NCBI RefSeq assembly: GCF_008370345.1
Contig: NZ_VTUU01000006.1
Coordinates: 125,316-189,315, forward strand
Origin: Marinobacter salinexigens
Lineage (GTDB): Bacteria > Pseudomonadota > Gammaproteobacteria > Pseudomonadales > Oleiphilaceae
Length of the DNA: 64,000 nt
Reading direction: 5' to 3'
The position numbers and the translations under genes are program-made. Shown here in pieces: positions 45,684-54,627 of the stretch. The notes below the pieces were generated by a model. That model saw only the letters and a program-made list of their open reading frames with translations. It had not been told where the DNA came from and searched no databases. The first letter of the stretch is position 1. Every line of letters begins with the position of its first letter.

Positions 45684-45736
45684 ATTTCGAAGAATTAACA
45701 ATAAATTACAGTTAGTTCACCTAACCTCACCATTCA

Positions 45737-45949
45737 TCACTCACTCCGGCGGTAGTTCGCGTCGGTCCAGCACCTTGGCAAACCTTCTCCGGACGGGAAA
45801 CAGAGCTCCGTTTTGTCGTAGAACTCGGGATCCTGTGCTTCCTCGCCATAATGGAGGCTGCCTTTTACCCGGCTATCGTGGGGATCAAACAGTGCTTTGG
45901 TATCCAGAACCTCGATCAGGTGTCCGGTGGTCTTCTCTGCTACAAACAT
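45737..45949 (-). CDS. Small conserved hypothetical protein
   Basis: A 70-residue product with MFVAEKTTGHLIEVLDTKALFDPHDSRVKGSLHYGEEAQDPEFYDKTELCFPSGEGLPRCWTD. The start (MFVAEKTTGHLIEVL) and the LPRCW ending look familiar from short proteins in Pseudomonas and Marinobacter, but I know no function. It lies 18 bases downstream of the EamA gene, so it is probably co-transcribed. Confidence 0.65.
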   Translation of the reverse strand: MFVAEKTTGHLIEVLDTKALFDPHDSRVKGSLHYGEEAQDPEFYDKTELCFPSGEGLPRCWTDANYRRSE

Positions 45950-45967
45950 GATGACCTCTCCCTAGTT

Positions 45968-46888
45968 TCAGGCCGACCCTTTAAACCTAACAGAGGTCTG
46001 CGATGTTTGCCTGCCGGTATCGTGTCTGGTTCTGCGCCCGAACAGCACCCAGTTCCCGAGAATGGCCAGAGCGGCCCCTGTCAGGGCGGTCCCGCTCCAG
46101 ACAAAGCCTTCCAGCCAGGTCGAAACGCTCAGTGCAACCACCGGGAAAAGTACCGTGGCATAGCCCGCCTTGTCGGCACCCAGCTCACGAATAACCGTGA
46201 TGTAGCTGAAAAAAGCAATGATCGAACCCGGAATAGCCAGGAAAACGGTTGCTCCCCAGAATTCCGCGCCTGTGGGTAGCACCCAGGTGGCGCCATTCAG
46301 CAGGCACCAGACACCCAACACCAGCGCACCGTAAAACATCGCCCAGGCGTTGCCGGCAAACAACGGGATCTCTGCTGCACGAACTTTGAGACTGACCATA
46401 TTGCCGAGGGAAAACCAGAACGTTCCAGCCGCCGCGAACAGCAAAGCGCCAGTCGTGGCATTGCCCACCTGAAGGTCGTGCCAGAACAGCAACGCCACAC
46501 CCGTTACCCCGAGAGCCACCGCCGGGTAGACCCGGGAGCTGGGCCGGATGCCCATAAACACCCGCCCGTTGAAGGCATTGAACAATGCTGCCAGGGAGAA
46601 CACGACCGCCAGCAGGCCACTGGTCATATTCTCCGCAGCCCGGTAGATAAGCAGGAAATTAACGCTGTACAGGGTCACTCCCTGCAAGAGCAGCCAGCCG
46701 TGCTGTTTAGCCGAGAAACGGGGTAGGCGACGCAATACAGCCAGCCCCCCCAGGGCTACCGCGGCAGCCATCACGAACCGGTAGAACACGGAGATATCCA
46801 CAGCAACAGATTCGATCTGCATGCGAATCGCGGTCCAGGTCAGGCCCCAGATCAGAACCGTAAGTACATAGTGAACGCTGACAGGCAT
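45968..46888 (-). CDS. EamA/DMT-family transporter
   Basis: The 306-residue product has ten hydrophobic helices and the repeated EamA pattern: VLIWGLTWTAIRMQIESVAVDISVFYRF in the first half and AIPGSIIAFFSYITVIRELGADKAGYATVLFPVVALSVSTWLEG in the second. It is full length, unlike the remnant at 2216. It exports small metabolites; the substrate is unknown. It is divergent from the AraC gene. Confidence 0.85.
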   Translation of the reverse strand: MPVSVHYVLTVLIWGLTWTAIRMQIESVAVDISVFYRFVMAAAVALGGLAVLRRLPRFSAKQHGWLLLQGVTLYSVNFLLIYRAAENMTSGLLAVVFSLAALFNAFNGRVFMGIRPSSRVYPAVALGVTGVALLFWHDLQVGNATTGALLFAAAGTFWFSLGNMVSLKVRAAEIPLFAGNAWAMFYGALVLGVWCLLNGATWVLPTGAEFWGATVFLAIPGSIIAFFSYITVIRELGADKAGYATVLFPVVALSVSTWLEGFVWSGTALTGAALAILGNWVLFGRRTRHDTGRQTSQTSVRFKGSA

Positions 46889-47013
46889 TGCGGATACTCC
46901 AGAGCAAATAGAGGTAACAGACCGACCAGCCTACCTCTCCTGCGTCAACGGGACTTGTCAGATCTTGCTCAAGGCTGGAAGATTCTTGCGATACCGCTCA
47001 GGAATGCAGACTT

Positions 47014-47898
47014 ATGGCCACCGCTCCACAACAACCCCGGGATATTGTTACCGCGCTTACCAGCGCCGGGGCGGCACCTCGCCGTGTTGTCGAGCTCACG
47101 GACGGCCGGGCTCTTGCCTACTGGCACAACGACCATGGGCAAACCCGCTATGAACGCCCTCGGCATCATTCACTGAGCATTTATACCCAGGCAGGCGAAC
47201 AGACCTCCCGGCAGGTGAACGGCCAGGCTGTCAGCCATGGCTTTCCCGGTGCAGTTTGCCTGTTCCCGGCGGGGAGCCAATCTCAGTGGAGCATCGGAGG
47301 CCCGTTCGAATTCCTTCATTTCTATTTTACGGATCAGGACCTGCACCACTGTATTGAGGCAACCTGGGACCGCGATCCGGCCACCCTGCGGCTGGAAGAG
47401 CAATATCAGGTTGAAGATGGCATCCTTGCTCAGGCCGGGCAACTGCTCACCATGAGCGACTGGGACAGTCCCCACCAGCCCCAGGCCATGGATCACCTGG
47501 CTCACTGGCTGATTCTTCAGGTGGCCAGCCGCTACGGTGCGGCGTCACTGTCGGAACCTGACGTCTCAGGCACCTTTTCCCGGACCCGGCAAAGTGCCCT
47601 GGTGAGGCAGATTGACGAGGCACTCACGCAGCCCCTGGATTTAGCCACCATGGCTGGCTGGGTAAATCTCAGCCCCTACCATTTTGCCCGCCTGTTCCGG
47701 GCCAGTTTTGGAATGGCGCCTTATCAGTACGTGCAGGAGCAGCGATTGCTCCGGGCCAGAAGGTTGCTTCAGCATCCCGCGGCCAAAATTACCGCCGTGG
47801 CCCTGGAATGCGGCTTCGGCGACCATAGCCAGTTTTCCCGAGCCTTCCGAAAACGTTTTGGCGTATCCCCTTCCAGGTTCCGGGGGCCAAGTCACTAA
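47014..47898 (+). CDS. AraC family transcriptional regulator
   Basis: The 294-residue product has a cupin-like N-terminal domain and the double helix-turn-helix of AraC: LDLATMAGWVNLSPYHFARLFRASFGMAPYQYVQEQRLLRARRLL, then ITAVALECGFGDHSQFSRAFRKRFGVSPSRFR. It is divergent from the EamA transporter (125-base gap), which it may control. Confidence 0.87.
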   Translation: MATAPQQPRDIVTALTSAGAAPRRVVELTDGRALAYWHNDHGQTRYERPRHHSLSIYTQAGEQTSRQVNGQAVSHGFPGAVCLFPAGSQSQWSIGGPFEFLHFYFTDQDLHHCIEATWDRDPATLRLEEQYQVEDGILAQAGQLLTMSDWDSPHQPQAMDHLAHWLILQVASRYGAASLSEPDVSGTFSRTRQSALVRQIDEALTQPLDLATMAGWVNLSPYHFARLFRASFGMAPYQYVQEQRLLRARRLLQHPAAKITAVALECGFGDHSQFSRAFRKRFGVSPSRFRGPSH

Positions 47899-47995
47899 CG
47901 GCCTGATTATCAAGCTATCCCGTTATCAATATGACGTGAACGGTGCTACATTTAACATCAATGTCATAATCATTCCGCCAGGAACCCAGAGTCCG

Positions 47996-48829
47996 TTGCA
48001 TCTAACGTTTCCCGTTTATCGCGCCGCTCCCCTTACCCGTCTTTTTACCGGCGTTCTTTTTGTTTTCATGCTGTCTTTAATGGACACCGATGCCTCAGCC
48101 AATGAAACGGCGTGCAAGCATCTGTTGGTCAGCGGCAACGCCGAGTACCCGCCGTTACTCTGGCAATCCCCTGGCAACCCCGATGAATTGGTCGGTGCGG
48201 TCCCGGCCCTGCTGAAGGAAATACTCCAACCCCTGGGGGTCACCGCAGACATACGCCACATTGGTTCCTGGGCAAGAGTGCTCCGGCATGCAGAAACCGG
48301 TCGGCTCGATATGGTGGCGGGAGCCTTCATGACGCGGGAGCGGTTTCAGTTCATGGACTACATGCTCCCTCCTATCGTCCAGCTACCAACGGCCGTCTGG
48401 GTGCCCAAAGGCAAGGAATTCCTGTATCGCCATTGGCCGGACCTGCGCGGAAAAGTGGGAAGTACGGTGATCGGAAACAGTTTTGGACAACGGTTTGATC
48501 AGTACGCCCAGGAAAACCTGCACCTTGAATATGTCCGGTCCATTGATCAGTCCTTCGCCATGGCCAGTGCACGCCGGATCGATTACGTGCTGTATGAAAA
48601 ACTTCAGGGCCAGGTCGCGCTGGCACGAGACCGCAAAGCCGATGAGTTCACAGCCCTCGATACGCCCATCAGTCAGGAAGGCCTGTTTTTTACCTTTTCC
48701 AAAAAATCCCCGTGCAACACTTTTGAGTTTCGCGAAAAAGTGGCCGACCGCCTTTATCAACTGGTGAACAGTGGCAGAGTAGACGAGTTGGTATCAGAAT
48801 ATACGGACCGATACGTTACCGGCGGGTGA
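47996..48829 (+). CDS. Family 3-like periplasmic solute-binding protein
   Basis: I choose the TTG at 47996, 10 bases after AGGAA, giving 277 residues with a signal peptide ending near DASA. No better ATG is upstream after the AraC stop. Features are HLLVSGNAEYPPLLWQ, LKEILQPLGVTADIRHIGSWARVLRHAETGRLDMVAGAFMTRER, and GKVGSTVIGNSFGQRFDQYA, typical of amino-acid-binding (PAAT) proteins. No permease is next to it; such lone proteins often act as sensors or enzyme-like relatives. Confidence 0.75.
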   Translation: MHLTFPVYRAAPLTRLFTGVLFVFMLSLMDTDASANETACKHLLVSGNAEYPPLLWQSPGNPDELVGAVPALLKEILQPLGVTADIRHIGSWARVLRHAETGRLDMVAGAFMTRERFQFMDYMLPPIVQLPTAVWVPKGKEFLYRHWPDLRGKVGSTVIGNSFGQRFDQYAQENLHLEYVRSIDQSFAMASARRIDYVLYEKLQGQVALARDRKADEFTALDTPISQEGLFFTFSKKSPCNTFEFREKVADRLYQLVNSGRVDELVSEYTDRYVTGG

Positions 48830-48852
48830 CCGGTCATAAGGGGATCAGGAAC

Positions 48853-49020
48853 ATGCCTATTATCGGGTGGATTTTTATTATTCTTGCAGCGGCCATGATC
48901 ATAGGCAGCCTGATGTTGCTCCGGGATTCCGCCAACACCATGAATATCTCGGACGAGAAAATGGCAAAGATTAAAAAGCGCCAGGCTGAGCTGGAAGCGG
49001 AAGAGAAGAAAGAGCACTAG
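48853..49020 (+). CDS. Small membrane protein, DUF2897 family
   Basis: From the ATG at 48853 (AGGAAC site) the 55-residue product has one N-terminal membrane helix (GWIFIILAAAMIIGSLMLL) and a charged C-terminal coil (KMAKIKKRQAELEAEEKK). The pattern matches DUF2897. Its function is unknown. It is 23 bases after the binding-protein gene. Confidence 0.7.
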   Translation: MPIIGWIFIILAAAMIIGSLMLLRDSANTMNISDEKMAKIKKRQAELEAEEKKEH

Positions 49021-49027
49021 CCAGGGG

Positions 49028-49909
49028 TCAGTTTACAAGACTGAACCCAACGACAATCCCGATTGAAACCACCAACGACAGAGGAATGGTCACTGCCACA
49101 TCTTCCGCAGGGCCACGATACTTTACCGCCAGCACATAACTCATCACCGCCACGGGCATGGCACACTGAATCATGAAGACCTGCGCCTGCATTCCCTCCA
49201 ACGGCCACACCAGCAAAAGCAGCCAGGCGATCAACAGGCCGCCCAGCGGGCGATAGAAACTGAAAGCCAACGGGCGCACCATATCCCGGACACGGGACAG
49301 GTTCAGGTTCGCAATCGAAGCCCCTAACTGCATCAACATCACCGGCACCGTGATAGAGCCCAACATATCCAGAGTGGTCATGACAGGACTCGGCAGCCGG
49401 ATTTCCGCCGCCAGCAGAATCGCACCAGCGATCAGAGCCAGAACCGGCCCGTTCTTGATCAGCGCCCGAAAGGAGAACTTACCAGAAAGACAGCCTATCC
49501 CCAGTGTAAAATGGCTGACCTGGATCACCGATGAAATCACCATTGCCAGGCCCAGCGACTGAGGCCCGAACAAGGCATAGCACACGGGTATGCCCATGTT
49601 GCCGGTGTTGGGATGTACCAGTGCGGGCAAATAGGAGCGCACCGGAAGCCCGGCTACCGCCAACAGTCCAGCCGTCACCAGGGACATGATCCCGAGCCAC
49701 ACAAGGGTGAGGACAATAACCTCACCCATACCCCAGATGTTCATATCCATGGTCAGAACCGAATGCAGTAACAGCGCGGGAATGCCCACGGTGGTGACCA
49801 ATCCGGACAGGGACGGGCCGGAGAAAAAGTCCGTTTTGCGGCCGAGAACCGCACCCAGCACTATAAGTGACAGCACCGGAAACAGGGCTTCAGTCAGTTG
49901 TTGAATCAT
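49028..49909 (-). CDS. AEC family transporter
   Basis: The 293-residue product has about ten hydrophobic helices and the auxin-efflux-carrier pattern LVTTVGIPALLLHSV near the start and the paired NTGNMGIPVCYALFGPQSLGLAMV block (residues ~101-124). Members export organic acids or related anions. The stop lies 7 bases from the convergent DUF2897 stop. Confidence 0.82.
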   Translation of the reverse strand: MIQQLTEALFPVLSLIVLGAVLGRKTDFFSGPSLSGLVTTVGIPALLLHSVLTMDMNIWGMGEVIVLTLVWLGIMSLVTAGLLAVAGLPVRSYLPALVHPNTGNMGIPVCYALFGPQSLGLAMVISSVIQVSHFTLGIGCLSGKFSFRALIKNGPVLALIAGAILLAAEIRLPSPVMTTLDMLGSITVPVMLMQLGASIANLNLSRVRDMVRPLAFSFYRPLGGLLIAWLLLLVWPLEGMQAQVFMIQCAMPVAVMSYVLAVKYRGPAEDVAVTIPLSLVVSIGIVVGFSLVN

Positions 49910-50002
49910 GGACAGGGCAATAACGAGTCAGGTCTGAGTGAACGGGCGAAGGGGTACAGTGTACACCCTGCGCCATACATTCAACACAAGCCGTGCCAAT
50001 CG

Positions 50003-50887
50003 TCATTCCATAACAATTTCCGGCATCGCCCGTTCCGCATTACTGTGGGCCATAACGGAGGAAGCCGCCTCGACCTTCTTAATAAGCTCTGCCGCGATAT
50101 GGCCGTAGGCCCGGGCCAGCTCACCTCCCGGATCACTGAGGCAAACAGGAACACCTGCATCCGCACCCAGGCGTATCCGGATATCCAGTGGTAACTCCCC
50201 CAGTAATTCCGAGTTCGCCTCACGAGCCATTTTCCTGGCTCCGCCCTCACCGAAGATATGCTCTTCGTGGCCACAGTGGCTGCAGATGTGGGTGCTCATG
50301 TTTTCAATAATGCCAAGCACCGGCACATTCACTTTCTCAAACATCTTCAGTCCCTTACGGGCATCCAGCAGTGCCACATCCTGCGGCGTAGTGACAATCA
50401 CAGCGCCGGTAACCGGGATCTTCTGGGCCATGGTGAGGTGGATATCCCCGGTTCCGGGCGGCATATCCACAATCAGGTAATCAAGATCATCCCAGTTGGT
50501 GCCATAAACAAGCTTGGTCAGCGCCTGGGTAATCATCGGCCCCCGCCATATCACCGGTGAAGCCTCATCCACCAGAAAACCGATAGACATGGTCTGGATG
50601 CCATGCCGAACCATCGGCTCCAGAGTTTTGCCATCCGGGCTTTCGGGTGTTCCCTCCAAACCAAGCATCCGCGGCTGGCTGGGGCCATAAAGGTCCGCAT
50701 CCAGCATACCCACACGGGCACCCTGCTGTGTCAGTGCCAGAGCCAGGTTGGTGGCCGTAGTGGACTTTCCTACCCCCCCTTTACCCGAGGCAACAGCAAT
50801 CAGATGCTTGACCCCGGGAACCTGCTTATGTTCCTGTGTCGGGGCTTGCCGGGAACGGGTTGCGTCATAACTGGCAGTATCGGTCAT
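50003..50887 (-). CDS. apbC: Mrp/ApbC-type iron-sulfur cluster carrier
   Basis: The 294-residue product has a deviant Walker A VASGKGGVGKSTTATNLA, GMLDADLYGPSQPRMLG, DMPPGTGDIHLTMAQ, and the CxxC pair HICSHCGHEEHIFG that bridges a 4Fe-4S cluster between two subunits. It is the last gene of the 13-gene minus-strand run, 15 bases after the ferredoxin reductase gene. A role in loading the operon's iron-sulfur proteins is likely, although Mrp is also a general housekeeping protein. Confidence 0.87.
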   Translation of the reverse strand: MTDTASYDATRSRQAPTQEHKQVPGVKHLIAVASGKGGVGKSTTATNLALALTQQGARVGMLDADLYGPSQPRMLGLEGTPESPDGKTLEPMVRHGIQTMSIGFLVDEASPVIWRGPMITQALTKLVYGTNWDDLDYLIVDMPPGTGDIHLTMAQKIPVTGAVIVTTPQDVALLDARKGLKMFEKVNVPVLGIIENMSTHICSHCGHEEHIFGEGGARKMAREANSELLGELPLDIRIRLGADAGVPVCLSDPGGELARAYGHIAAELIKKVEAASSVMAHSNAERAMPEIVME

Positions 50888-50902
50888 TGCAGAATCTCCG
50901 GG

Positions 50903-51679
50903 TTATTTTTCCACAAAGGCGCGTTCGATCACGTAGTCACCGGGCTCGCCCTGTTGGGGAGAAGCTTTGAACCCCATGTCATCCAGCATGGAGGTGAGAT
51001 CGTCCAGCATGGCCGGGCTGCCGCACAGCATTACCCGGTCAGTGTCCGCGTTCAGCTGGGGCAGCCCCAGATCCTCAGCCAGCTTACCGTTTTCAACCAG
51101 GGTGGTAATCCGACCCTGATTACGGAAGGGCTCCCGGGTGACGGTGGGATAGTAGACAAGCTTGTCGCCGATGATGTCTCCAAGAAACTCATGTTCAGGC
51201 AGCTCATGATTAAGGTAATCGTGATACGCCAGTTCGCTGACCTCACGCACACAATGCACCAGAATGACTTTCTCGAAGCGATCGTAGGTTTCCGGATCAC
51301 GGATGATGCTCATGAACGGAGCCAGGCCGGTGCCGGTGCCAAACAGGTAGAGGTGCTTACCGGGATTCAGGTCGTGCATGATGAGCGTGCCTACCGGTTT
51401 GCGGCTGACAAAGATCGAGTCGCCTTCCTGCAGGTGCTGCAACCGCGACGTCAGCGGGCCATCCGGGACCTTGATGCTCAGGAACTCCAGGTACTCCTCG
51501 TGGTTCGCGCTGACAATGCTATAGGCGCGAAGTAAAGGTTTCCCCTCCACTGGCAATCCGATCATCACAAAGTGGCCGTTCTCAAAGCGCAGACTCTGAT
51601 CCCGGGTCGTTTTGAAGCTGAACAGAGTGTCATTCCAGTGATGGACACTAATCACATTCTCGGTTCCTAGTGCAGCCAT
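50903..51679 (-). CDS. fpr: Ferredoxin-NADP+ reductase
   Basis: The 258-residue product has the Fpr pattern LLRAYSIVSANHEEYLEFLSIKVPDGPLTSRL (FAD site), GTGTGLAPFMSIIRD (NADP site), ILVHCVR and LCGSPAMLDDLTSML, ending in FVEK. It moves electrons between NADPH and ferredoxin or flavodoxin. Its place after two ferredoxin genes in the same run suggests it is their reductase. Confidence 0.9.
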   Translation of the reverse strand: MAALGTENVISVHHWNDTLFSFKTTRDQSLRFENGHFVMIGLPVEGKPLLRAYSIVSANHEEYLEFLSIKVPDGPLTSRLQHLQEGDSIFVSRKPVGTLIMHDLNPGKHLYLFGTGTGLAPFMSIIRDPETYDRFEKVILVHCVREVSELAYHDYLNHELPEHEFLGDIIGDKLVYYPTVTREPFRNQGRITTLVENGKLAEDLGLPQLNADTDRVMLCGSPAMLDDLTSMLDDMGFKASPQQGEPGDYVIERAFVEK

Positions 51680-51741
51680 GGGATATTCCTCCGTAGTGGC
51701 TCGATTAACATCAAAAGTGGCTCAGTTAACGTCAGGTTTGG

Positions 51742-52749
51742 TCAGGGTGAAAAAATCGCCATCGACGTCATGGCTATCGAAAGCAGCGTGGTGCTGAGCA
51801 ACGCCAGCAAGACAAAGGGTTTCCAGCCTTGAGCAATCAGTGCAGGCAGGCTGGTCCGCATACCGAGGGCTGCCATCGTGACAAGCAGACAGGCCTGGGA
51901 GGTTGTTGTCAGAAAGTGGCGAACGTCCTCGTGCAGCCATCCCATACTGTTCAGGCTGAACAGGGCAATGAAGCCCAGCAGAAACCAGGGGTAATCGGCC
52001 TTTCCCGATCCATCACGGTTCAGCAGGAAGCCTAAAAGCAGAACCAAAGGCGCCAGCAACGCGACTCTCAGCAATTTGGTCAGGGTGGCGATGTCTCCTG
52101 CGGTATCCGATACCAGATACCCTGCCCCTGCCGCCTGGGCCACGTCGTGGATGGTCGCGCCCAGAAGCAGGCCAGCCTGGGGCTCGGTGTAACCCAGTGA
52201 GGTAAACAATGGGGGCAACAACAGCATGCTGATTGTCCCCAGCGCGGTTACCCCGACCACAACACCCAGCAGGCGCCGGTCCTCGAGCCGACCGGCCGGA
52301 ATCACCGCTGCCACGGCTACAGCAGCAGAGACACCGCAAATGGCCACGGCGACGCCCGCCACCAGGCTTTGCAGTGTCGGCAGCCCAAACCAGCGCCCGA
52401 ACAACAGGCCTGCACCGATGGTCATTGGCACACAGGTCAAGACCACCAGCAATGGCAGGCTGCCAACCGTTAGCAACTGCTCAACCCCGATTCGCGCCCC
52501 TAACAAGGCAATGCCGGTGCGGAGTACCTGGCGGCTGCAGAAGTCGACGCCGGGCTGCAGCCGGGTATCACGCGCCAGGTTGGCGAAGCCGAACCCCAAC
52601 AACAACACAAGGATCAGCGAGGGCGCATCGTACTGGTTTGCCAGAAAGCTGCCCGCCAGTGCCAGCACAATGCACAAAGCCGTACCCGCATATCGGACAC
52701 GCAGTGCCGACCAGCACACAACATCCAACTCTCGCAGGGTGATGTTCAT
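51742..52749 (-). CDS. YeiH/UPF0324 family putative sulfate exporter
   Basis: The 335-residue product has about ten hydrophobic helices and UPF0324 landmarks: FCSRQVLRTGIALLGARIGVEQL, AVAICGVSAAVAVAAVIPA, and GATIHDVAQAAGAGYLVSDTAGDIATLTKLLRVALLAPLVL. Family members are annotated as putative sulfate exporters. It overlaps the upstream DUF971 gene by 4 bases (ATGA), so the two are translationally linked. In this operon, removal of sulfite or sulfate released from a substrate is the simplest inference. Confidence 0.85.
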   Translation of the reverse strand: MNITLRELDVVCWSALRVRYAGTALCIVLALAGSFLANQYDAPSLILVLLLGFGFANLARDTRLQPGVDFCSRQVLRTGIALLGARIGVEQLLTVGSLPLLVVLTCVPMTIGAGLLFGRWFGLPTLQSLVAGVAVAICGVSAAVAVAAVIPAGRLEDRRLLGVVVGVTALGTISMLLLPPLFTSLGYTEPQAGLLLGATIHDVAQAAGAGYLVSDTAGDIATLTKLLRVALLAPLVLLLGFLLNRDGSGKADYPWFLLGFIALFSLNSMGWLHEDVRHFLTTTSQACLLVTMAALGMRTSLPALIAQGWKPFVLLALLSTTLLSIAMTSMAIFSP

Positions 52750-53072
52750 GACACCCGCTCACTGAGTTCCCGAAGGTAGGCCCAGGGATAAAGGCCCCGG
52801 TAATGCCCATCAGTGAAGAAAAACTGCAGGCCACTCACCCCGGACAACTCTACCCGGTCCACCCGTACATCGGCGTCGATCAGGCTGACCCGACCATTGC
52901 GCTGGGCCTGGGTGCAATGGGAGCAGGCGCAGGACTTCCTCAATGCCAGGCTACTGAGCAGGCTTTGCAGACCATCCGGCCAGGTAATTTCTATCGCATT
53001 CTGTCTGCGCTTGACCCGGACTTCTGTTGGTGGTTCGACCACCGGTGATTCAATTGCGTGCAGTTCAGACAT
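52746..53072 (-). CDS. DUF971 (gamma-butyrobetaine hydroxylase N-terminal-like) protein
   Basis: From the ATG at 53072 (AGGAG site) the product has 108 residues, with ITWPDGLQSLLSSLALRKSCACSHCTQ, the DUF971 pattern with its small metal-binding Cys/His knuckle (CACSHC), and HYRGLYPWAYLRELS. DUF971 alone is often next to Mrp and iron-sulfur genes. It shares 8 bases with the small exported ORF upstream and 4 with the YeiH gene. Confidence 0.82.
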   Translation of the reverse strand: MSELHAIESPVVEPPTEVRVKRRQNAIEITWPDGLQSLLSSLALRKSCACSHCTQAQRNGRVSLIDADVRVDRVELSGVSGLQFFFTDGHYRGLYPWAYLRELSERVS

Positions 53073-53268
53073 GGTGCTCTCCTTGACTACAGGGGCTTCG
53101 GTACATGGCCGAATACCAGTGCGGGATGACGAGTTCCGGTACTTCCGGGAATACCACATGGCGCCCCGGAAGCTCCATGGGCCGGGCGCTGCCGAGGGTA
53201 GCCGCGGAAAGAATGACCACCGCCAGCAGAAGCCAGCGGCCGGAACTCGTTATGACAAGTCGGGGCAT
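53065..53268 (-). CDS. Small exported protein of unknown function
   Basis: A 67-residue frame that starts 3 bases after the FdxA stop with a GGAG site, and overlaps the DUF971 start by 8 bases, so it is a plausible translated operon member. It has a signal or anchor helix (WLLLAVVILSAATLGSA) followed by ~40 Pro/Val-rich residues (GRHVVFPEVPELVIPHWYS) with one Cys near the end. I recognise no family. Without it the operon would have an unexplained 200-base gap. Confidence 0.5.
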   Translation of the reverse strand: MPRLVITSSGRWLLLAVVILSAATLGSARPMELPGRHVVFPEVPELVIPHWYSAMYRSPCSQGEHHV

Positions 53269-53271
53269 TGA

Positions 53272-53595
53272 TCAGCGCTCCAGGTACTGCAGCTTCTCGG
53301 GCTTGTCTATCCAGTCCTCTGCTTCCGCCAGTGGCACAGAGGTTTCTCCAATTACCGGCCACACCTCAGCCAGTTCTGCATTGAGCTCAAGGAAATGATG
53401 CTGATCCGGCGGTAAGTCTTTTTCGTCGTAAATCGCATCTGCCGGGCATTCCTGCACGCACAGGCTGCAATCAATACAGGTCTTCGGGTTGATCACCAGG
53501 AAATTAGGGCCTTCGTGAAAGCAGTCCGCCGGGCAGACATCCACACAGTCCGTGTATTTGCAGCGAATGCAGTTTTCAGTCACGACAAACGTCAT
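53272..53595 (-). CDS. fdxA: 7Fe ferredoxin FdxA
   Basis: The 107-residue product has [47 protein letters not shown], the FdxA pattern for one 3Fe-4S and one 4Fe-4S cluster, and the C-terminal ~40-residue extension of the family. It is a cytosolic electron carrier. It lies 64 bases after the HEAT gene. fdxA-type genes are also found alone, so part of its role may be general. Confidence 0.9.
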   Translation of the reverse strand: MTFVVTENCIRCKYTDCVDVCPADCFHEGPNFLVINPKTCIDCSLCVQECPADAIYDEKDLPPDQHHFLELNAELAEVWPVIGETSVPLAEAEDWIDKPEKLQYLER

Positions 53596-53659
53596 GGGCG
53601 TAATCCTCTTCAGGAATCGGGAATCCGGCTGACCGGCTTCGGGCCGGCCAGCCGATCAG

Positions 53660-54619
53660 TCAGGCTGCGGCGTCCAGCTTGGACATCGCCCAGCGCGCCA
53701 GCTTCCGGACATCCGGATCCGGGTCATCCAGCGCAGTCACAACAAACGGGCGTCCGTCGCTGTGGGCAATGGTTCCCAAAGCACCGATCGCGGCTTTGCG
53801 AAGGTTGCTCATGGCATCTTTGGCGCACTCACCCAGTACCGGAATGGCATCAACCGAACCGAGCTTTCCAAGCGCATCGACCGATTTTTCCCGGACCTGC
53901 CATAGCTCATCGCGTGTGGATTCCATCAGGGCAGGCACCGCATCCTGATAATCGAGCTTGCCGATGCTATTGGCCGCCTCGCAACGAACCTGCCAGTGTT
54001 CATCTTTCAGCAGTCCGATCAGTGCCTGACCCACCTGATTCGGTGTGGCGTACACCAAGGCTCCCGTCGCAGCACGGCGCACTTCCGGGTCAGCATCATG
54101 CTGGGCCGTTTCCACCAGCGCAGGCAGGTTCTCAGGCTGCTTCAGCCAACCGATAACACCCACGGCCTCCCGGCGCACTACGGCACTCTCATCACCAAGC
54201 CGCGCCAGCGCCGGCCGCTGGGAACCCGGGTGACGAAGCGGCTTGAGTGCCCGCAGAATGCCCGCTACCACAAACCCGTCCGTACTGTCCTCAAGCGCCT
54301 GCAGCAAAGGCTCTGCGACGGCCGGATCCTTGAGGTCCGCAAGGGCGTGAGCGGCTGCATTGCGGACCACTTCGTCGCTGTCACCCAGGGCCGCAATCAG
54401 GGCATCGGCCATGTCTTCGGCTTCAAATTCATCCACCACCTTGGCGGCTTCCTGGCGCACGGATGTGTCACTGTCGCGCAGTGCCAGCAGCAACAGCTCC
54501 ACAGCTTCGGGCTCACCCGAGTCCACCAGGTCCAGAACACCTACCCGTCGAATGCCAGGATCGTCAGAGGCCAGCTTTACAGCGATGGCCTGCAGTTCGG
54601 GGTCGTCATACGTTTTCAT
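53660..54619 (-). CDS. HEAT-repeat protein
   Basis: The 319-residue product consists of about nine or ten HEAT/PBS-lyase-type repeats with the recurring pattern D-VR--AA-ALG (for example DSDEVVRNAAAHALADLKDPAV and DADPEVRRAATGALVYAT). No signal peptide. Such proteins are scaffolds or assist cofactor assembly. It lies 8 bases after the ferredoxin gene. It may hold the flavoprotein-ferredoxin complex together; this is inferred from gene order. Confidence 0.85.
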   Translation of the reverse strand: MKTYDDPELQAIAVKLASDDPGIRRVGVLDLVDSGEPEAVELLLLALRDSDTSVRQEAAKVVDEFEAEDMADALIAALGDSDEVVRNAAAHALADLKDPAVAEPLLQALEDSTDGFVVAGILRALKPLRHPGSQRPALARLGDESAVVRREAVGVIGWLKQPENLPALVETAQHDADPEVRRAATGALVYATPNQVGQALIGLLKDEHWQVRCEAANSIGKLDYQDAVPALMESTRDELWQVREKSVDALGKLGSVDAIPVLGECAKDAMSNLRKAAIGALGTIAHSDGRPFVVTALDDPDPDVRKLARWAMSKLDAAA

Positions 54620-54627
54620 GGCTCACC

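Noticed and set aside
50603..51535. Plus-strand frame of ~310 residues
   Set aside because: It is antisense to apbC and fpr, both well-supported genes.
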